A stretch of 43,594 bases of DNA from JAGORM01 sp050255815 (GCA_050255815.1 JBLMVJ010000013.1:1-43594), one strand, 5' to 3'. Shown: positions 19,163-28,065, numbered from the stretch's first letter. Program-made: numbers and translations. Notes: a model not told the origin generated them from the letters alone.

Positions 19163-21205
19163 ATGGACTTAAAAACAAATCTCAAATCTCTGGGAAGAGG
19201 GTATGCTTTCCAGTCAAAAAAGCTAGAAAAGCTTGAATTAAAGAGTGTCCAAGACCTTTTATACCATATTCCAAGCAGATATGAAGATCTGCGCATCATC
19301 TCCCGGATACAAGGACTCCGGCTGGGTGAAACGGTTACCGTAAAAGGGGAAGTATTGGAAATAAAAAATGAATACCGCACCCGTTTCATGTCTATCCAAA
19401 AAGCAATTATCTCAGATGGTACCGGGGAGATAGAATGCCGCTGGTTTAACCAAACGTACCTGCCAAAAAGTTTACCCCCCCAAACATTCATATCCCTTTC
19501 CGGCAGTGTTGAGATGTTTGGCAAAACAAAATGTTTAACTGTAAAAGAATTTGAAGTGATAGAAGGACCTTTCTCTGAAACAGTACACACCGGCAGGCTG
19601 GTCCCGGTTTATCCGTTAACGCGCGGTATGACTTCAAAGTGGCTGCGGTCAAAAATACATGAAATTCTTGCACAGCGTATTGAAATTAATGAATTCCTGC
19701 CGGAAACTCTTCTTCTCTCAAACCATCTTCCGGATCTTTTATCATCAATCCGGGAAATCCACTTTCCAAAAGATTTTCAGGAAATTGAAGCATCCCACAA
19801 GCGGCTTTCCTATGAAGAACTATTTGTAATCCAGTTAGCAGCCATGGTAAGGCGCTTATTATGGGAAAAAAAGAGGACAGCCCCTGAATTCCATGTACTG
19901 AAGCATAAACCGGACATTGAAAAATTCTTTGAAACTCTGCCATTCACCCTCACCCATGCTCAGATCAAAGCACTGGATGAAATCTATGCGGACCTGGCCT
20001 CTACTACGCCCATGAACAGGCTACTGGAAGGGGATGTAGGATCAGGAAAAACAGTGGTTGCTGCAATTGCCCTTTACCTCACATATCTCAATGGGTTTCA
20101 GGGTATTTTTATGGCACCTACGGAAATTCTGGCTAACCAGCATTATGAAACTATCACAAAATTGCTGGAACCTTTTGGCCTTAAGATAGGACTGGTAACC
20201 GGAAGCAAAAAGTCTCAAATCCAGGATACAACATTTGACATTATAGTAGGAACCCATGCACTGCTGAATGCAAAAAAAGGGTTTGAAAAAGTAGGCCTGG
20301 TGGTAATAGATGAACAGCAGCGTTTTGGTGTAGAACAACGCTCCATTTTACGGGAAAAGGGAGGAACTCCGCATTTTCTTACTATGACAGCAACCCCCAT
20401 CCCCCGGACGGTATTCTTAACACTCTATGGGGATTTATCATTATCTGTGCTTGACGAGATGCCAAAAGGAAGGATGAAGGTAAAAACGTGGCTGGTGCCA
20501 AATGAAAAACGGGATGCAGGTTATGAATGGATTAAAAAAAAGATCCGGGAAACAGATGGGCAGGGTAATAAAAACCAGGTGTTTATTATCTGTCCTTTTA
20601 TAGAAGAATCTGAAAGCGCTACCACGGTGAAAGCGGCAACAAAAGAATATGAAGAACTTTCAAAAAAAGTGTTTAAGGGATTTAAAGTAGGGCTTTTGCA
20701 TGGACGGATGAAAGCAAAGGAAAAGAACGAAGTTTTGGAACAATTCGCAAAAGGCACATTTGATGTTCTTGTAGCAACCCCGGTGGTGGAAGTGGGAATA
20801 GATATTCCTCACGCAACTATCATGGTTATAGAAGCCGCTGAACGCTTTGGGCTGGCAAGCCTGCACCAGCTACGGGGAAGGGTAGGCCGCCGCACAAGGG
20901 AATCTTTCTGCCTTCTTTATACGGAATCTGCCCAGGAAAAAACCAGGGAGCGCCTGCGCTCACTGGAAACTATTTATGTAGGGGCGGAATTGGCAGAGTT
21001 AGATTTAAAGCTGAGAGGACCGGGTGAAATATACGGGACAGAGCAGCACGGTTCCCATAAACTCAAAATAGCATCATTCTCCGACTTTGAACTAATCCTA
21101 AAAACAAAACATGACGCGCAGAAGCTTTTCCCAAATCTCAGCCAATACCCGCTTTTAAAAGAAAAAATAGATGCGCAGATAGAGAAAATAGTGCTACCAG
21201 ACTAG
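19163..21205 (+). CDS. recG: ATP-dependent DNA helicase RecG
   Basis: A 680-aa helicase that remodels stalled forks and Holliday junctions. The N-terminal wedge/OB domain (about 25-150: DLLYHIPSRYEDL, ITVKGEVLEI) is followed by Walker A GDVGSGKT (about 290-297), the DEAD-box variant DEQQRFG (about 382), motif III TATPIPRT (about 409), and motif VI QLRGRVGRR (about 568). The C-terminal TRG hairpin region is present (LDLKLRGPGEIYGTEQHG). DEQQRFG replaces the common DEQHRFG; other features are standard. Confidence 0.96.
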   Translation: MDLKTNLKSLGRGYAFQSKKLEKLELKSVQDLLYHIPSRYEDLRIISRIQGLRLGETVTVKGEVLEIKNEYRTRFMSIQKAIISDGTGEIECRWFNQTYLPKSLPPQTFISLSGSVEMFGKTKCLTVKEFEVIEGPFSETVHTGRLVPVYPLTRGMTSKWLRSKIHEILAQRIEINEFLPETLLLSNHLPDLLSSIREIHFPKDFQEIEASHKRLSYEELFVIQLAAMVRRLLWEKKRTAPEFHVLKHKPDIEKFFETLPFTLTHAQIKALDEIYADLASTTPMNRLLEGDVGSGKTVVAAIALYLTYLNGFQGIFMAPTEILANQHYETITKLLEPFGLKIGLVTGSKKSQIQDTTFDIIVGTHALLNAKKGFEKVGLVVIDEQQRFGVEQRSILREKGGTPHFLTMTATPIPRTVFLTLYGDLSLSVLDEMPKGRMKVKTWLVPNEKRDAGYEWIKKKIRETDGQGNKNQVFIICPFIEESESATTVKAATKEYEELSKKVFKGFKVGLLHGRMKAKEKNEVLEQFAKGTFDVLVATPVVEVGIDIPHATIMVIEAAERFGLASLHQLRGRVGRRTRESFCLLYTESAQEKTRERLRSLETIYVGAELAELDLKLRGPGEIYGTEQHGSHKLKIASFSDFELILKTKHDAQKLFPNLSQYPLLKEKIDAQIEKIVLPD

Positions 21206-21230
21206 CTGAAAGATATAAGATATATGATTC

Positions 21231-21279
21231 AAGATCTAGGAGAATTTTCTTATGTCTTAAGTCCTACTTCTTAGATCTT
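21231..21279 (+). repeat. Imperfect inverted repeat after recG
   Basis: AAGATCTA (21231-21238) pairs with TAGATCTT (21272-21279), with further partial pairing inside. Words in this region (agatataaga, cttaag, aaaat-ctc) recur in the opposite orientation at about 1893-1945, so it may be a small dispersed palindrome. No T-run follows. Confidence 0.45.
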
Positions 21280-21322
21280 CCCCATTCCCTTTGATACTCT
21301 TGGTACCCTTGATACTCTTGGC

Positions 21323-21351
21323 TTGAATCCTGAGCCCAGATATATTATAAT
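21323..21351 (+). promoter_or_regulatory. Promoter of rpmF
   Basis: TTGAAT (21323-21328), a 17-base spacer and TATAAT (21346-21351) end 7 bases before the ATG at 21359, predicting a leaderless mRNA. Confidence 0.75.
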
Positions 21352-21358
21352 TGTTCCC

Positions 21359-21529
21359 ATGCCTCACGAACCAAAACGCCGTCACTCAACGCAAAGAAAA
21401 GGAAAAAGAAGGGCTTCAATTAAATTTGAAGTTCCTACTGTAGTGCTTTGCAAAAACTGTGGAACACCTACCAGCCCACATATAGTATGCGCAGCATGCG
21501 GATACTACAAAGGTGCAAAGGTTATATAA
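21359..21529 (+). CDS. rpmF: 50S ribosomal protein bL32
   Basis: A 56-aa protein of family-typical length. The N-terminus MPHEPKRRHSTQRKGKRRAS matches the basic bL32 tail. The C-terminal part carries a C-x2-C ... C-x2-C zinc ribbon (CKNCGTPTSPHIVCAACGYYKG). The start is fixed by the promoter, since the longer frame from 21323 would begin in the -35 box. Upstream lies a short direct repeat (ttgatactcttgg, twice at about 21291-21322). Confidence 0.93.
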   Translation: MPHEPKRRHSTQRKGKRRASIKFEVPTVVLCKNCGTPTSPHIVCAACGYYKGAKVI

Positions 21530-21615
21530 GTTTACGAACACTCTGAAAACTCAGAGAGTCTGATAGGCAGAATTTCAGATTTTCCGAGTATTCCGAGTTT
21601 TCTGGACAGCAGTTC

Positions 21616-21981
21616 ATGAAAACTTCATTGGATCCCCGCCATCAAAAGCGGCAACATATAGTTCAACTTCTTTTTGCCCAAACTTTTCAAACTGATAAAT
21701 TTGATCCCCTCATCAAACCAATACTGGAACACATTGCTGACATTGATGCGTGGATAACAAAAATTGCGCCGGAATTCCCTATAGATAAAATTAATAAAGT
21801 AGACCTTTCAATCTTGCGCCTGACTGTTTATGAGCTTACTATAGAAAAGGAGGCGCCGGAAAAAGTATATATAGATGAGGCTATAGAGCTGGCAAAAGAA
21901 TTTGGCGGAGAAAACTCCCCTGCATTTATAAACGGCGCGCTGGGGAAATTAATCAAAGAACTAGGAACTAGAGACCAGTGA
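21616..21981 (+). CDS. nusB: Transcription antitermination factor NusB
   Basis: A 121-aa all-helical NusB protein. The N-terminal part RHQKRQHIVQLLFAQTF and the C-terminal signature KVDLSILRLTVYELT, KVYIDEAIELAKEFGGENSPAFINGALGKL fit the family. With NusE it binds boxA RNA and prevents Rho-dependent termination in rRNA operons. It is about 15-20 residues shorter than E. coli NusB. It precedes rnc by 20 bases, probably one operon. Confidence 0.88.
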   Translation: MKTSLDPRHQKRQHIVQLLFAQTFQTDKFDPLIKPILEHIADIDAWITKIAPEFPIDKINKVDLSILRLTVYELTIEKEAPEKVYIDEAIELAKEFGGENSPAFINGALGKLIKELGTRDQ

Positions 21982-22001
21982 GCAGGAAATAGAAATCAAA
22001 A

Positions 22002-22655
22002 ATGAAAATACCTGAATTTAAAAGCAAGAAATTATATTCCAAGGTGTTCACCCACCGGTCATTTTTAAATGAGTCTACTGATGAAGCAGAGTCAAATGAA
22101 CGGCTGGAATTTTTAGGGGATAGCATTTTGTCCTTCATAGTTTCTTCCTATATTTTTGACAAATATCCCCAGCTAAAAGAGGGGGAATTGACCTCCCTCA
22201 GATCAGTACTCACCAACACCCAAACCCTTTATATGTTTGCTAAAGACCTGGACTTAGGGTCCCACCTGAAATTATCAAAAGGGGAGGAAGGTACCGGGGG
22301 ACGCGCCAATAAAACCATACTGGCAAACACGTTTGAAGCGCTATTAGGCGGTGTGTTCTTAGACCAGGGGCTGGAAGCGGCAGAAAAATTTGTCCATGAA
22401 GCCATCATAGCCCACATAGATGAAGTAGTGCATGCCCAGGGATTAAAAGATCCCAAATCTATGCTGCAGGAAAAAACGCAGGAAGTACATAAGCTTTCCC
22501 CGGTCTATAAAATAGTAAAAGAAGAAGGGCCTGACCATGCAAAAACCTATACGGCAGGCGTTTTCTTAAATGATAAGCTGCTAGCTGAAGGGGTAGGAAA
22601 ATCTAAGCAGGAAGCAGAAAAAAACGCAGCTCACAACGCCCTCAAAACCATTTAG
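22002..22655 (+). CDS. rnc: Ribonuclease III
   Basis: A 217-aa double-strand-specific RNase for rRNA and mRNA processing. The catalytic domain has the signature NERLEFLGDSILSF (about 30-43) with the conserved Glu and Asp, and a second site ANTFEALLGGVFLDQG (about 108-123). In that second site an Asn stands where E. coli has Asp114; the key Glu is kept. A C-terminal double-stranded RNA-binding domain (about 148-217) ends AEGVGKSKQEAEKNAAHNALKTI. It follows nusB closely. Confidence 0.94.
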   Translation: MKIPEFKSKKLYSKVFTHRSFLNESTDEAESNERLEFLGDSILSFIVSSYIFDKYPQLKEGELTSLRSVLTNTQTLYMFAKDLDLGSHLKLSKGEEGTGGRANKTILANTFEALLGGVFLDQGLEAAEKFVHEAIIAHIDEVVHAQGLKDPKSMLQEKTQEVHKLSPVYKIVKEEGPDHAKTYTAGVFLNDKLLAEGVGKSKQEAEKNAAHNALKTI

Positions 22656-22675
22656 TTAAAAATTCTCAATTTTGT

Positions 22676-22681
22676 TATAAT
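22676..22681 (+). promoter_or_regulatory. -10 element of guaA
   Basis: TATAAT ends 5 bases before ATG 22687. The -35 is weak (TTAGTT at 22652-22657, spacer 18). A leaderless mRNA is predicted. Confidence 0.6.
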
Positions 22682-22686
22682 ACCTT

Positions 22687-24213
22687 ATGATCTGGGTCAT
22701 AGACTTTGGCGGGCAGACAGCGCACCTGATAGAGCGCAGGCTCCGAGAGCTTGGCCAGGAAACCCTCTTTCTTACCCCCTCTGAAGCAGTTAACCGTCTT
22801 AAACAAGAACATCCCAGAGGGATCATTTTGTCAGGCGGCCCTTCTTCCGTGTATGAAAAGGGGGCACCTACTATAGATAGAATCATCTTTACCCTTGGAA
22901 TTCCTATGCTTGATATCTGCTACGGTCTCCAGCTCCGTTCACATCTACTGGGAGGTGAAGTAAAACCCGGAACCAAGGAATATGGACCGGCAAGGATAAG
23001 GGTTAACAAACAGGGGTCAAAGATCTTAAAAGGACTACCGGAAGAGTTTACTGTGTGGATGAGCCACGGGGACTCTGTCAACTCCATGCCTGTCAATTTC
23101 ACTATTCTTGGTTCTTCCGACACGGTGAAGTATGCTTTCGTGGCTGATGAAGAAAATAGGCAATATGGCGTTCAGTTCCATCCTGAGGCAGAGCACACAG
23201 AACATGGGATGCAAATCCTGATGAATTTTGTAGAAATTTGTGGTTTGAAGGTTGGAGAAAAAACATTTGACCTGGAAGCAATGAAGAGAAAAATAAAGGA
23301 AACGGTAGGTGATACCTATGTAATAGGGGCTATATCAGGCGGAGTGGATTCTACGGTTGCCGGAATATTGACAGCTGACGCCATAGGGAAACAATTTATC
23401 CCGGTGTACGTAGAAAACGGGCTCATGCGGGAAGGTACAGCTGAATTTGTAAAAACCATATTTGAGAAGCATGGAATTGAACCAATTATAGTCCGGGTTG
23501 AAGAAGAAATGCTTGAATTATTAAAAGGAATAAAAGACCCGGAGAAAAAACGGAAAACCATTGGAAAGTTTTATATTGACGTTTTTGAGCGGGAAATGGC
23601 AAAGCAGGTGAAAACAGGAAGGGATGTTATGTTTTTACTGCAGGGAACTATTTATTCTGACGTTATTGAATCAAAAGGAACCAAGCACGCCTCAAAAATT
23701 AAAAGCCACCATAATGTAGGCGGTCTGCCAAAAGATATGAAATTGACGCTTCTGGAGCCGCTACGCACGTTCTACAAAGATGAAGTAAGGAAAATCGGAA
23801 AACAGCTTGGGCTGGATGATTCTTTTGTATGGAAGCAACCATTTCCCGGGCCCGGATATGCTGTAAGGGTCAGGGGTGAGGTGACCAAAGAACGCCTTGA
23901 AAAAGAAAAAATTGCTGACAAGATTCTACTGGAGGAATTGGGAAAAGCCGGGATCCTAAAAAACGTTTTTCAGTCATTTCCAATTATGAGTGGCGCCATG
24001 AGTACCGCTGTAAAAGGCGACGGCAGATTTTTTGGGGAAGTGGTTGCGCTACGTATTATAGAGTCAAAAGACGTTATGACGGCTCACTGGAGTGACATCC
24101 CTTACGCTGTCCTGCAAAAGATTTCAAGCAGGATCGTAAATGAAGTTCCTGAAATTTCACGCGTAGTGTATGACATTACTACCAAGCCTCCGGCGACTAT
24201 GGAGTGGGAGTAG
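22687..24213 (+). CDS. guaA: GMP synthase (glutamine-hydrolysing)
   Basis: A 508-aa enzyme that converts XMP to GMP using glutamine and ATP. The class I amidotransferase domain has the Cys nucleophile in DICYGLQL (about C78) and the His/Glu in FHPEAEHT (about 163). The ATP pyrophosphatase domain has the PP-loop SGGVDST (about 216). The C-terminal dimerisation domain ends SRVVYDITTKPPATMEWE, the standard GuaA terminus. All key residues are present. Confidence 0.96.
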   Translation: MIWVIDFGGQTAHLIERRLRELGQETLFLTPSEAVNRLKQEHPRGIILSGGPSSVYEKGAPTIDRIIFTLGIPMLDICYGLQLRSHLLGGEVKPGTKEYGPARIRVNKQGSKILKGLPEEFTVWMSHGDSVNSMPVNFTILGSSDTVKYAFVADEENRQYGVQFHPEAEHTEHGMQILMNFVEICGLKVGEKTFDLEAMKRKIKETVGDTYVIGAISGGVDSTVAGILTADAIGKQFIPVYVENGLMREGTAEFVKTIFEKHGIEPIIVRVEEEMLELLKGIKDPEKKRKTIGKFYIDVFEREMAKQVKTGRDVMFLLQGTIYSDVIESKGTKHASKIKSHHNVGGLPKDMKLTLLEPLRTFYKDEVRKIGKQLGLDDSFVWKQPFPGPGYAVRVRGEVTKERLEKEKIADKILLEELGKAGILKNVFQSFPIMSGAMSTAVKGDGRFFGEVVALRIIESKDVMTAHWSDIPYAVLQKISSRIVNEVPEISRVVYDITTKPPATMEWE

Positions 24214-24218
24214 CTAAC

Positions 24219-24497
24219 CTAACCGGCTTTAGATTCCAAATACTCTTTGATTTGCGATACGGTCATTTTACGCACCTCGCGCGGAACTTTTTCTTCTGTT
24301 TCCTGGGTAAAAATCTGCAGGGGAATCCAGCGGTCATACCATTCCTTTTGAATTTCTTTATCTGCAATATGCATATTACCAAACAGTTCATTTAAACCGG
24401 CAACAAGCAGCTCCAGGTCAATTCTATCATTAAGATACTCATTAGTAAGCCCGGCCATTTTCCTCCAGTAGTTTTTTTGTTCGGTAGTAAACTCCAT
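24219..24497 (-). CDS. Hypothetical protein, 92 aa
   Basis: A small soluble helical protein starting MEFTTEQKNYWRKMAG, with an acidic middle and a C-terminal KMTVSQIKEYLESKAG. I do not recognise it. The start is chosen because a TATAAT on the minus strand ends 7 bases upstream, whereas the longer frame would start above the promoter. It converges on guaA with a 5-base gap. Confidence 0.6.
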   Translation of the reverse strand: MEFTTEQKNYWRKMAGLTNEYLNDRIDLELLVAGLNELFGNMHIADKEIQKEWYDRWIPLQIFTQETEEKVPREVRKMTVSQIKEYLESKAG

Positions 24498-24572
24498 GAG
24501 AATAATTATATAACTAAATAGCTGGGAATATGCAAGGATGCCCAGCACAGGAAAACTCTATATGAAAAAAAG

Positions 24573-24601
24573 TGGACAAAATCCTGACATAGTATTACAA
24601 T
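24573..24601 (+). promoter_or_regulatory. Promoter of the UMP-kinase-like gene
   Basis: TGGACA (24573-24578), a 17-base spacer and TACAAT (24596-24601). The predicted 5' UTR is about 17 bases, longer than most in the window, and lacks a good SD. Confidence 0.6.
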
Positions 24602-24624
24602 AGGAAAAACCTATCCAGAGATCC

Positions 24625-25326
24625 ATGGCTTTTGCCAAAAAACTCGTCATCTCAATCAGCGGAAAGTTGATCTCCTCAAACGGACAAGTCCAAGTTGAGT
24701 TTCTCAAAAAGTTTAATAAATTCCTGCGGGAAAACCTTTTAGACGGCAACACCCAGATATTTGTAGTGGTTGGGGGCGGTGAAGTTTCCCATAGCTACCG
24801 AAGCGCCGGAAAAACCGTACTGGGTCATGAACTGAATGCTGATGACCTGGACTGGCTGGGAATCCATGCCACCAAGTTAAATGCCCACCTGGTTCGTACC
24901 ATTTTCAGGGATATTGCCCACCCGTTTGTATTAAAGCATTATGAAATTATCAGAAAAATAGAGGAGCCGCTGGTAGTTGCCGGAGGCTGGAAGCCGGGGT
25001 GGAGTACGGATTTTTGCAAAACCATTTTGTGTGAAGACTATAAAGTTAAAACCATTATAAATCTTACCAGCACACCTACGCTTTTTGATAAAGACCCCAG
25101 AAAATTTAAAGATGCCCATCCTATATCCCACACTACCTGGAAAGAAGTCAGAGGCATGGTGGGGGATAAATGGACGCCAAACATGGATGCCCCATTTGAT
25201 CCTATAGCTGCCAAAAAAGCCCAGGAATTAGGGCTAAAGGTAGTAATTCTGAAAGGGGATGATTTTGAAAACCTGAAAAACTACCTGGACGGGAAAGAAT
25301 TTGCAGGGACAGTGATATCAGGGTAA
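24625..25326 (+). CDS. Amino acid kinase family protein, archaeal-type UMP kinase-like
   Basis: A 233-aa protein of the amino acid kinase fold. The first strand and glycine loop (LVISISGKLIS), the second nucleotide loop VVVGGGEVSHSYRSAG (about 47-62) and the later GGWKPGWSTD (about 122) and NLTSTPTLFDKDPRKFKDA segment (about 148-166) match UMP kinases of the archaeal-like branch. It would make UDP from UMP. A bacterial PyrH is not otherwise visible here, so it may be the sole UMP kinase (inference). Confidence 0.75.
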   Translation: MAFAKKLVISISGKLISSNGQVQVEFLKKFNKFLRENLLDGNTQIFVVVGGGEVSHSYRSAGKTVLGHELNADDLDWLGIHATKLNAHLVRTIFRDIAHPFVLKHYEIIRKIEEPLVVAGGWKPGWSTDFCKTILCEDYKVKTIINLTSTPTLFDKDPRKFKDAHPISHTTWKEVRGMVGDKWTPNMDAPFDPIAAKKAQELGLKVVILKGDDFENLKNYLDGKEFAGTVISG

Positions 25327-25419
25327 AGTAAATTACCAATTCAGGCAATGGTTTGGTCATAAGCAGAGCTTACGACCTTCGGTCTTTGGTGCTTGGTTAT
25401 TGGTTATTATTACACTGGC

Positions 25420-25449
25420 TTGACAAAAAAAGACGAAAAAGAATATGAT
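25420..25449 (+). promoter_or_regulatory. Promoter of the 224-aa membrane protein gene
   Basis: TTGACA (25420-25425), an 18-base spacer and TATGAT (25444-25449) end 6 bases before ATG 25456, predicting a leaderless mRNA. Confidence 0.7.
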
Positions 25450-25455
25450 TAATCT

Positions 25456-26130
25456 ATGGAGAACACGGGACAAAAAAAGTCCTTTCTCAAAGCAGGACTC
25501 ATAGAATCCTTTATCATCCTGGTCCTGATAGTTATCATAGTCGGTATCCTCTCCTTTTTAAACGTAATCCCGCTTAAAAGCTTATTTAAATTTGACCACG
25601 GCAAAGCTCCGCCTGCAGCAGATACAACCCAAAAGCAGCTTACCAGGAATGTCCAAAGGGTAGGCTTTGCCTGTCCGGTCCCCTATACTAATTGCAGGGA
25701 TGGGGTGTTCCTTAAGTATAACAGCCAGCCAGCCTTATTATTCACAACACCGGCTAAGTCACCACTTTTTGCTGCAGGGGATTATCTTTCTTTTACCTCA
25801 AAAGACAGCACGCTGGGTTTTGATAAAGTAAAGGTCCTTTCCGGTTCCTTTATATTTGAGGGCTGGTGCTATACCGCAACCTACACCGTCCCTGACTCTA
25901 CGTCCATTAATGATCTACATGCCCCCATAGATAAGGGTGCGGTACTGGGACAAAGTTCCGGAAAATACCTGGTTATGCAAGGTATGACCTATAACGTACT
26001 TACCCAAATCCAAAGAAGAGCGCTGGATACGGACACTAAAAAAACAGATACACAAAAGTGCTCAAATGACAACCTGACACCGGATAAATATGGGGAATTT
26101 ATGCCGTTTACCGCTCTTAATTATGACTAA
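25456..26130 (+). CDS. Membrane-anchored extracytoplasmic protein, degenerate M23-like
   Basis: A 224-aa protein. One membrane helix (about 13-36), a Lys-rich linker and an extracytoplasmic beta-rich domain follow. CPVPYTNC near 73-80, a later WCY and a late Cys may form disulfides. Segments such as APIDKGAVLGQSSGKYLVMQG resemble the lipoyl/M23-like hairpins of LytM factors, but no His-x-His or other zinc ligand is present. It is similar in plan to the next gene, with a CxxxxxC motif near the same place (FPTDC there). Function is unknown. Confidence 0.6.
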   Translation: MENTGQKKSFLKAGLIESFIILVLIVIIVGILSFLNVIPLKSLFKFDHGKAPPAADTTQKQLTRNVQRVGFACPVPYTNCRDGVFLKYNSQPALLFTTPAKSPLFAAGDYLSFTSKDSTLGFDKVKVLSGSFIFEGWCYTATYTVPDSTSINDLHAPIDKGAVLGQSSGKYLVMQGMTYNVLTQIQRRALDTDTKKTDTQKCSNDNLTPDKYGEFMPFTALNYD

Positions 26131-26134
26131 TTTC

Positions 26135-26163
26135 TTGACAAACCCTTTAATGCCTGATTAGAT
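26135..26163 (+). promoter_or_regulatory. Promoter of the 193-aa envelope protein gene
   Basis: TTGACA (26135-26140), a 17-base spacer and TTAGAT (26158-26163) end 6 bases before ATG 26170, predicting a leaderless mRNA. Confidence 0.6.
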
Positions 26164-26169
26164 TAAAGT

Positions 26170-26751
26170 ATGAAGAAAGTATTATTTGTAGTAATTGGCA
26201 TATTAGTAGTCCTGGCAGTTGCAGCAGGACTGCTTCTGTTCTCTAAAAATCCTAAAACAGCATTAAAAGGCACTCCTTCAGGGAATATTACAAACCCTTT
26301 CCAAAATAAGGGCACTTCTTCAGACACTTCCGGATACGCATGTATTTTCCCCACTGATTGCAGTAAAGCAGAACCTATTACTGCTGAAAATGTCCCTGCG
26401 CCTACATTCTATGGCTTAGGGTTTAACGTCCCATCCGGGACTCCTATAAGGGCTGCTATAGCCGGGAAAGTGGGGATTGGTGTCTCAACAGACGCAAAAG
26501 GCCAAAAGTTTAATACACTGAGCGTACTAGATGAAAAACAGAAAATTGAGGCGGATTACTCCTTTATGGGAAAACCATTTGATCCCAGTTCTGCCGCGGC
26601 AGCCACGGTTGGAAAAGGGGATGTAATAGGCTGGGTAGGGGATGGAACCCTTACTTTCAGAGGGAACCAGACAAAATACAACCTGATTTTTTACGTAACG
26701 GATAACGCAACAAAAACATTTAAAAAGATCTCCGTCTCAGACCTTAAGTAG
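26170..26751 (+). CDS. Membrane-anchored LytM-like protein without catalytic residues
   Basis: A 193-aa protein: an N-terminal signal-anchor (about 4-24), a Ser/Thr/Asn-rich linker, a YACIFPTDC loop (about 56-64), then a domain with NVPSGTPIRAAIAGKVGIGV and VGKGDVIGWVGDG, the pattern of M23 peptidases. The catalytic HxxxD and HxH are missing, so it is probably a non-enzymatic binding or regulator domain. It lies 39 bases after the previous paralogue-like gene but has its own promoter. Confidence 0.6.
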   Translation: MKKVLFVVIGILVVLAVAAGLLLFSKNPKTALKGTPSGNITNPFQNKGTSSDTSGYACIFPTDCSKAEPITAENVPAPTFYGLGFNVPSGTPIRAAIAGKVGIGVSTDAKGQKFNTLSVLDEKQKIEADYSFMGKPFDPSSAAAATVGKGDVIGWVGDGTLTFRGNQTKYNLIFYVTDNATKTFKKISVSDLK

Positions 26752-26752
26752 T

Positions 26753-28003
26753 TTATTTCCCCAGATTCATACCAAAAGGGCCGTATATCTTTGGGGCATT
26801 CCCCCTTAGTGTATCAATAGAATCTGTTACTTCTTTACTCAATATCATAAAATCAGACTGGAACTTAATTGACTTATCAAGAATTCCCTCAACTTCCCCC
26901 GGAGTTGCCTGGGTTACCCCGGTATCCATAACTTTTAGAATCTGGCCATACATAAGGTTATCTAGAAGGGCACCGCGTGCTACCAGCTTATTCTCCTGTG
27001 TTAATCCTGCCTTGTCAGCAGCAGTTTCTACTATTTGCATCAAAAGTTTTGCATACTCAGTTATTGCAGTCACCCTGGCCTGTGGATCATTTAATAAGGC
27101 ATCTTTATTATGTCCATGTGCTCCCCCCGCAACAACCGTAGCATCAGGTTGTTTTAAAAATTGCGCAGCAGTAATTCCTTTTTCCATCATAAGTGCAGTA
27201 CGCCCATCTAAAACCCTATTATCAATCCCTTCATGCTTTACTATCCGCACCACCGTATCTACCACGTTATCCCCTAGGGTAACAGGAACCGTTACTTTAG
27301 GGCCAAACTTTGCCATCAAACCCATGGCTGTGGCAGCCCCGGCAGTAAAAAGGCCCAGTTTTAAAAATTGCCTTCTTGCATACGTTTTTGCATCCGTAGG
27401 CTCACCATGGGATTTTGAATAATATTTATCCCCCATATTCACGGCAGCGGTTAATGCTGCAATAACAGTTGCGGCAGCAGGGATAACCATAAGAAGGTCA
27501 GGAGAAGTTGCTTCAGAAACGCTTGCCATATCCAGCCTTTCTTTAGTTAATTCTGTCTCTCCGCTTTTCCCGGCCTGGGGTGTTGCCGCGCTTTTTATAA
27601 TAGTTTCCCTCAATGCAGGGTTATTTACGTCACTTACGTCCCCTGCCACCGCATAATATTCCGACCGGGCATTTACTTCAGAGGCTCTCCCGGGCAGCAG
27701 ATACCAAAGGCGCCTCTTCTGGCCGGCATCATAATCCCTGTCCGTAGTACTTGCGGGATGCTGGGCAGCAAAGCCGTCAATGGAAATAACTACCGGTTGA
27801 GGGTTACTTTCTTTCAGCTCTTTTGCCACATTTTTATCCCAAGCATGCACAGAAAGGTTTCCCCGGTCAATTTTTTGGTAAATCTCACGCGTTTTTTCTG
27901 TAGAAGTGCTATGGGTGCCGGTAACTAAGTGGGGACGGATAGATACCTCCTGGGATTCAGGGGTGCGCAGCGGTGTATAACCTTCAGATATGGCTTCACC
28001 CAT
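26753..28003 (-). CDS. Hypothetical protein with internal twin-Arg segment and TraB-like motif
   Basis: A 416-aa protein. The N-terminal 190 residues are soluble, with a QPVVISIDGF segment. Two hydrophobic stretches follow: LLMVIPAAATVIAALTAAV (about 168-186) and LGLFTAGAATAMGLMAKFG (about 211-229), the latter preceded by ARRQFLK as in twin-arginine signals but internal. After it, DGRTALMMEK and VVAGGAHGHN (about 285-294) recall the arginine-Met and His motif of the TraB/GumN family. No function is assigned. The start at 28003 fits a TATTGC box 5 bases upstream. Confidence 0.5.
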   Translation of the reverse strand: MGEAISEGYTPLRTPESQEVSIRPHLVTGTHSTSTEKTREIYQKIDRGNLSVHAWDKNVAKELKESNPQPVVISIDGFAAQHPASTTDRDYDAGQKRRLWYLLPGRASEVNARSEYYAVAGDVSDVNNPALRETIIKSAATPQAGKSGETELTKERLDMASVSEATSPDLLMVIPAAATVIAALTAAVNMGDKYYSKSHGEPTDAKTYARRQFLKLGLFTAGAATAMGLMAKFGPKVTVPVTLGDNVVDTVVRIVKHEGIDNRVLDGRTALMMEKGITAAQFLKQPDATVVAGGAHGHNKDALLNDPQARVTAITEYAKLLMQIVETAADKAGLTQENKLVARGALLDNLMYGQILKVMDTGVTQATPGEVEGILDKSIKFQSDFMILSKEVTDSIDTLRGNAPKIYGPFGMNLGK

Positions 28004-28065
28004 AATATGCAATAGCTACTACTGCTCACTACTATAGCTCAACCGTGAAAAGAAGTCAACAAAAC

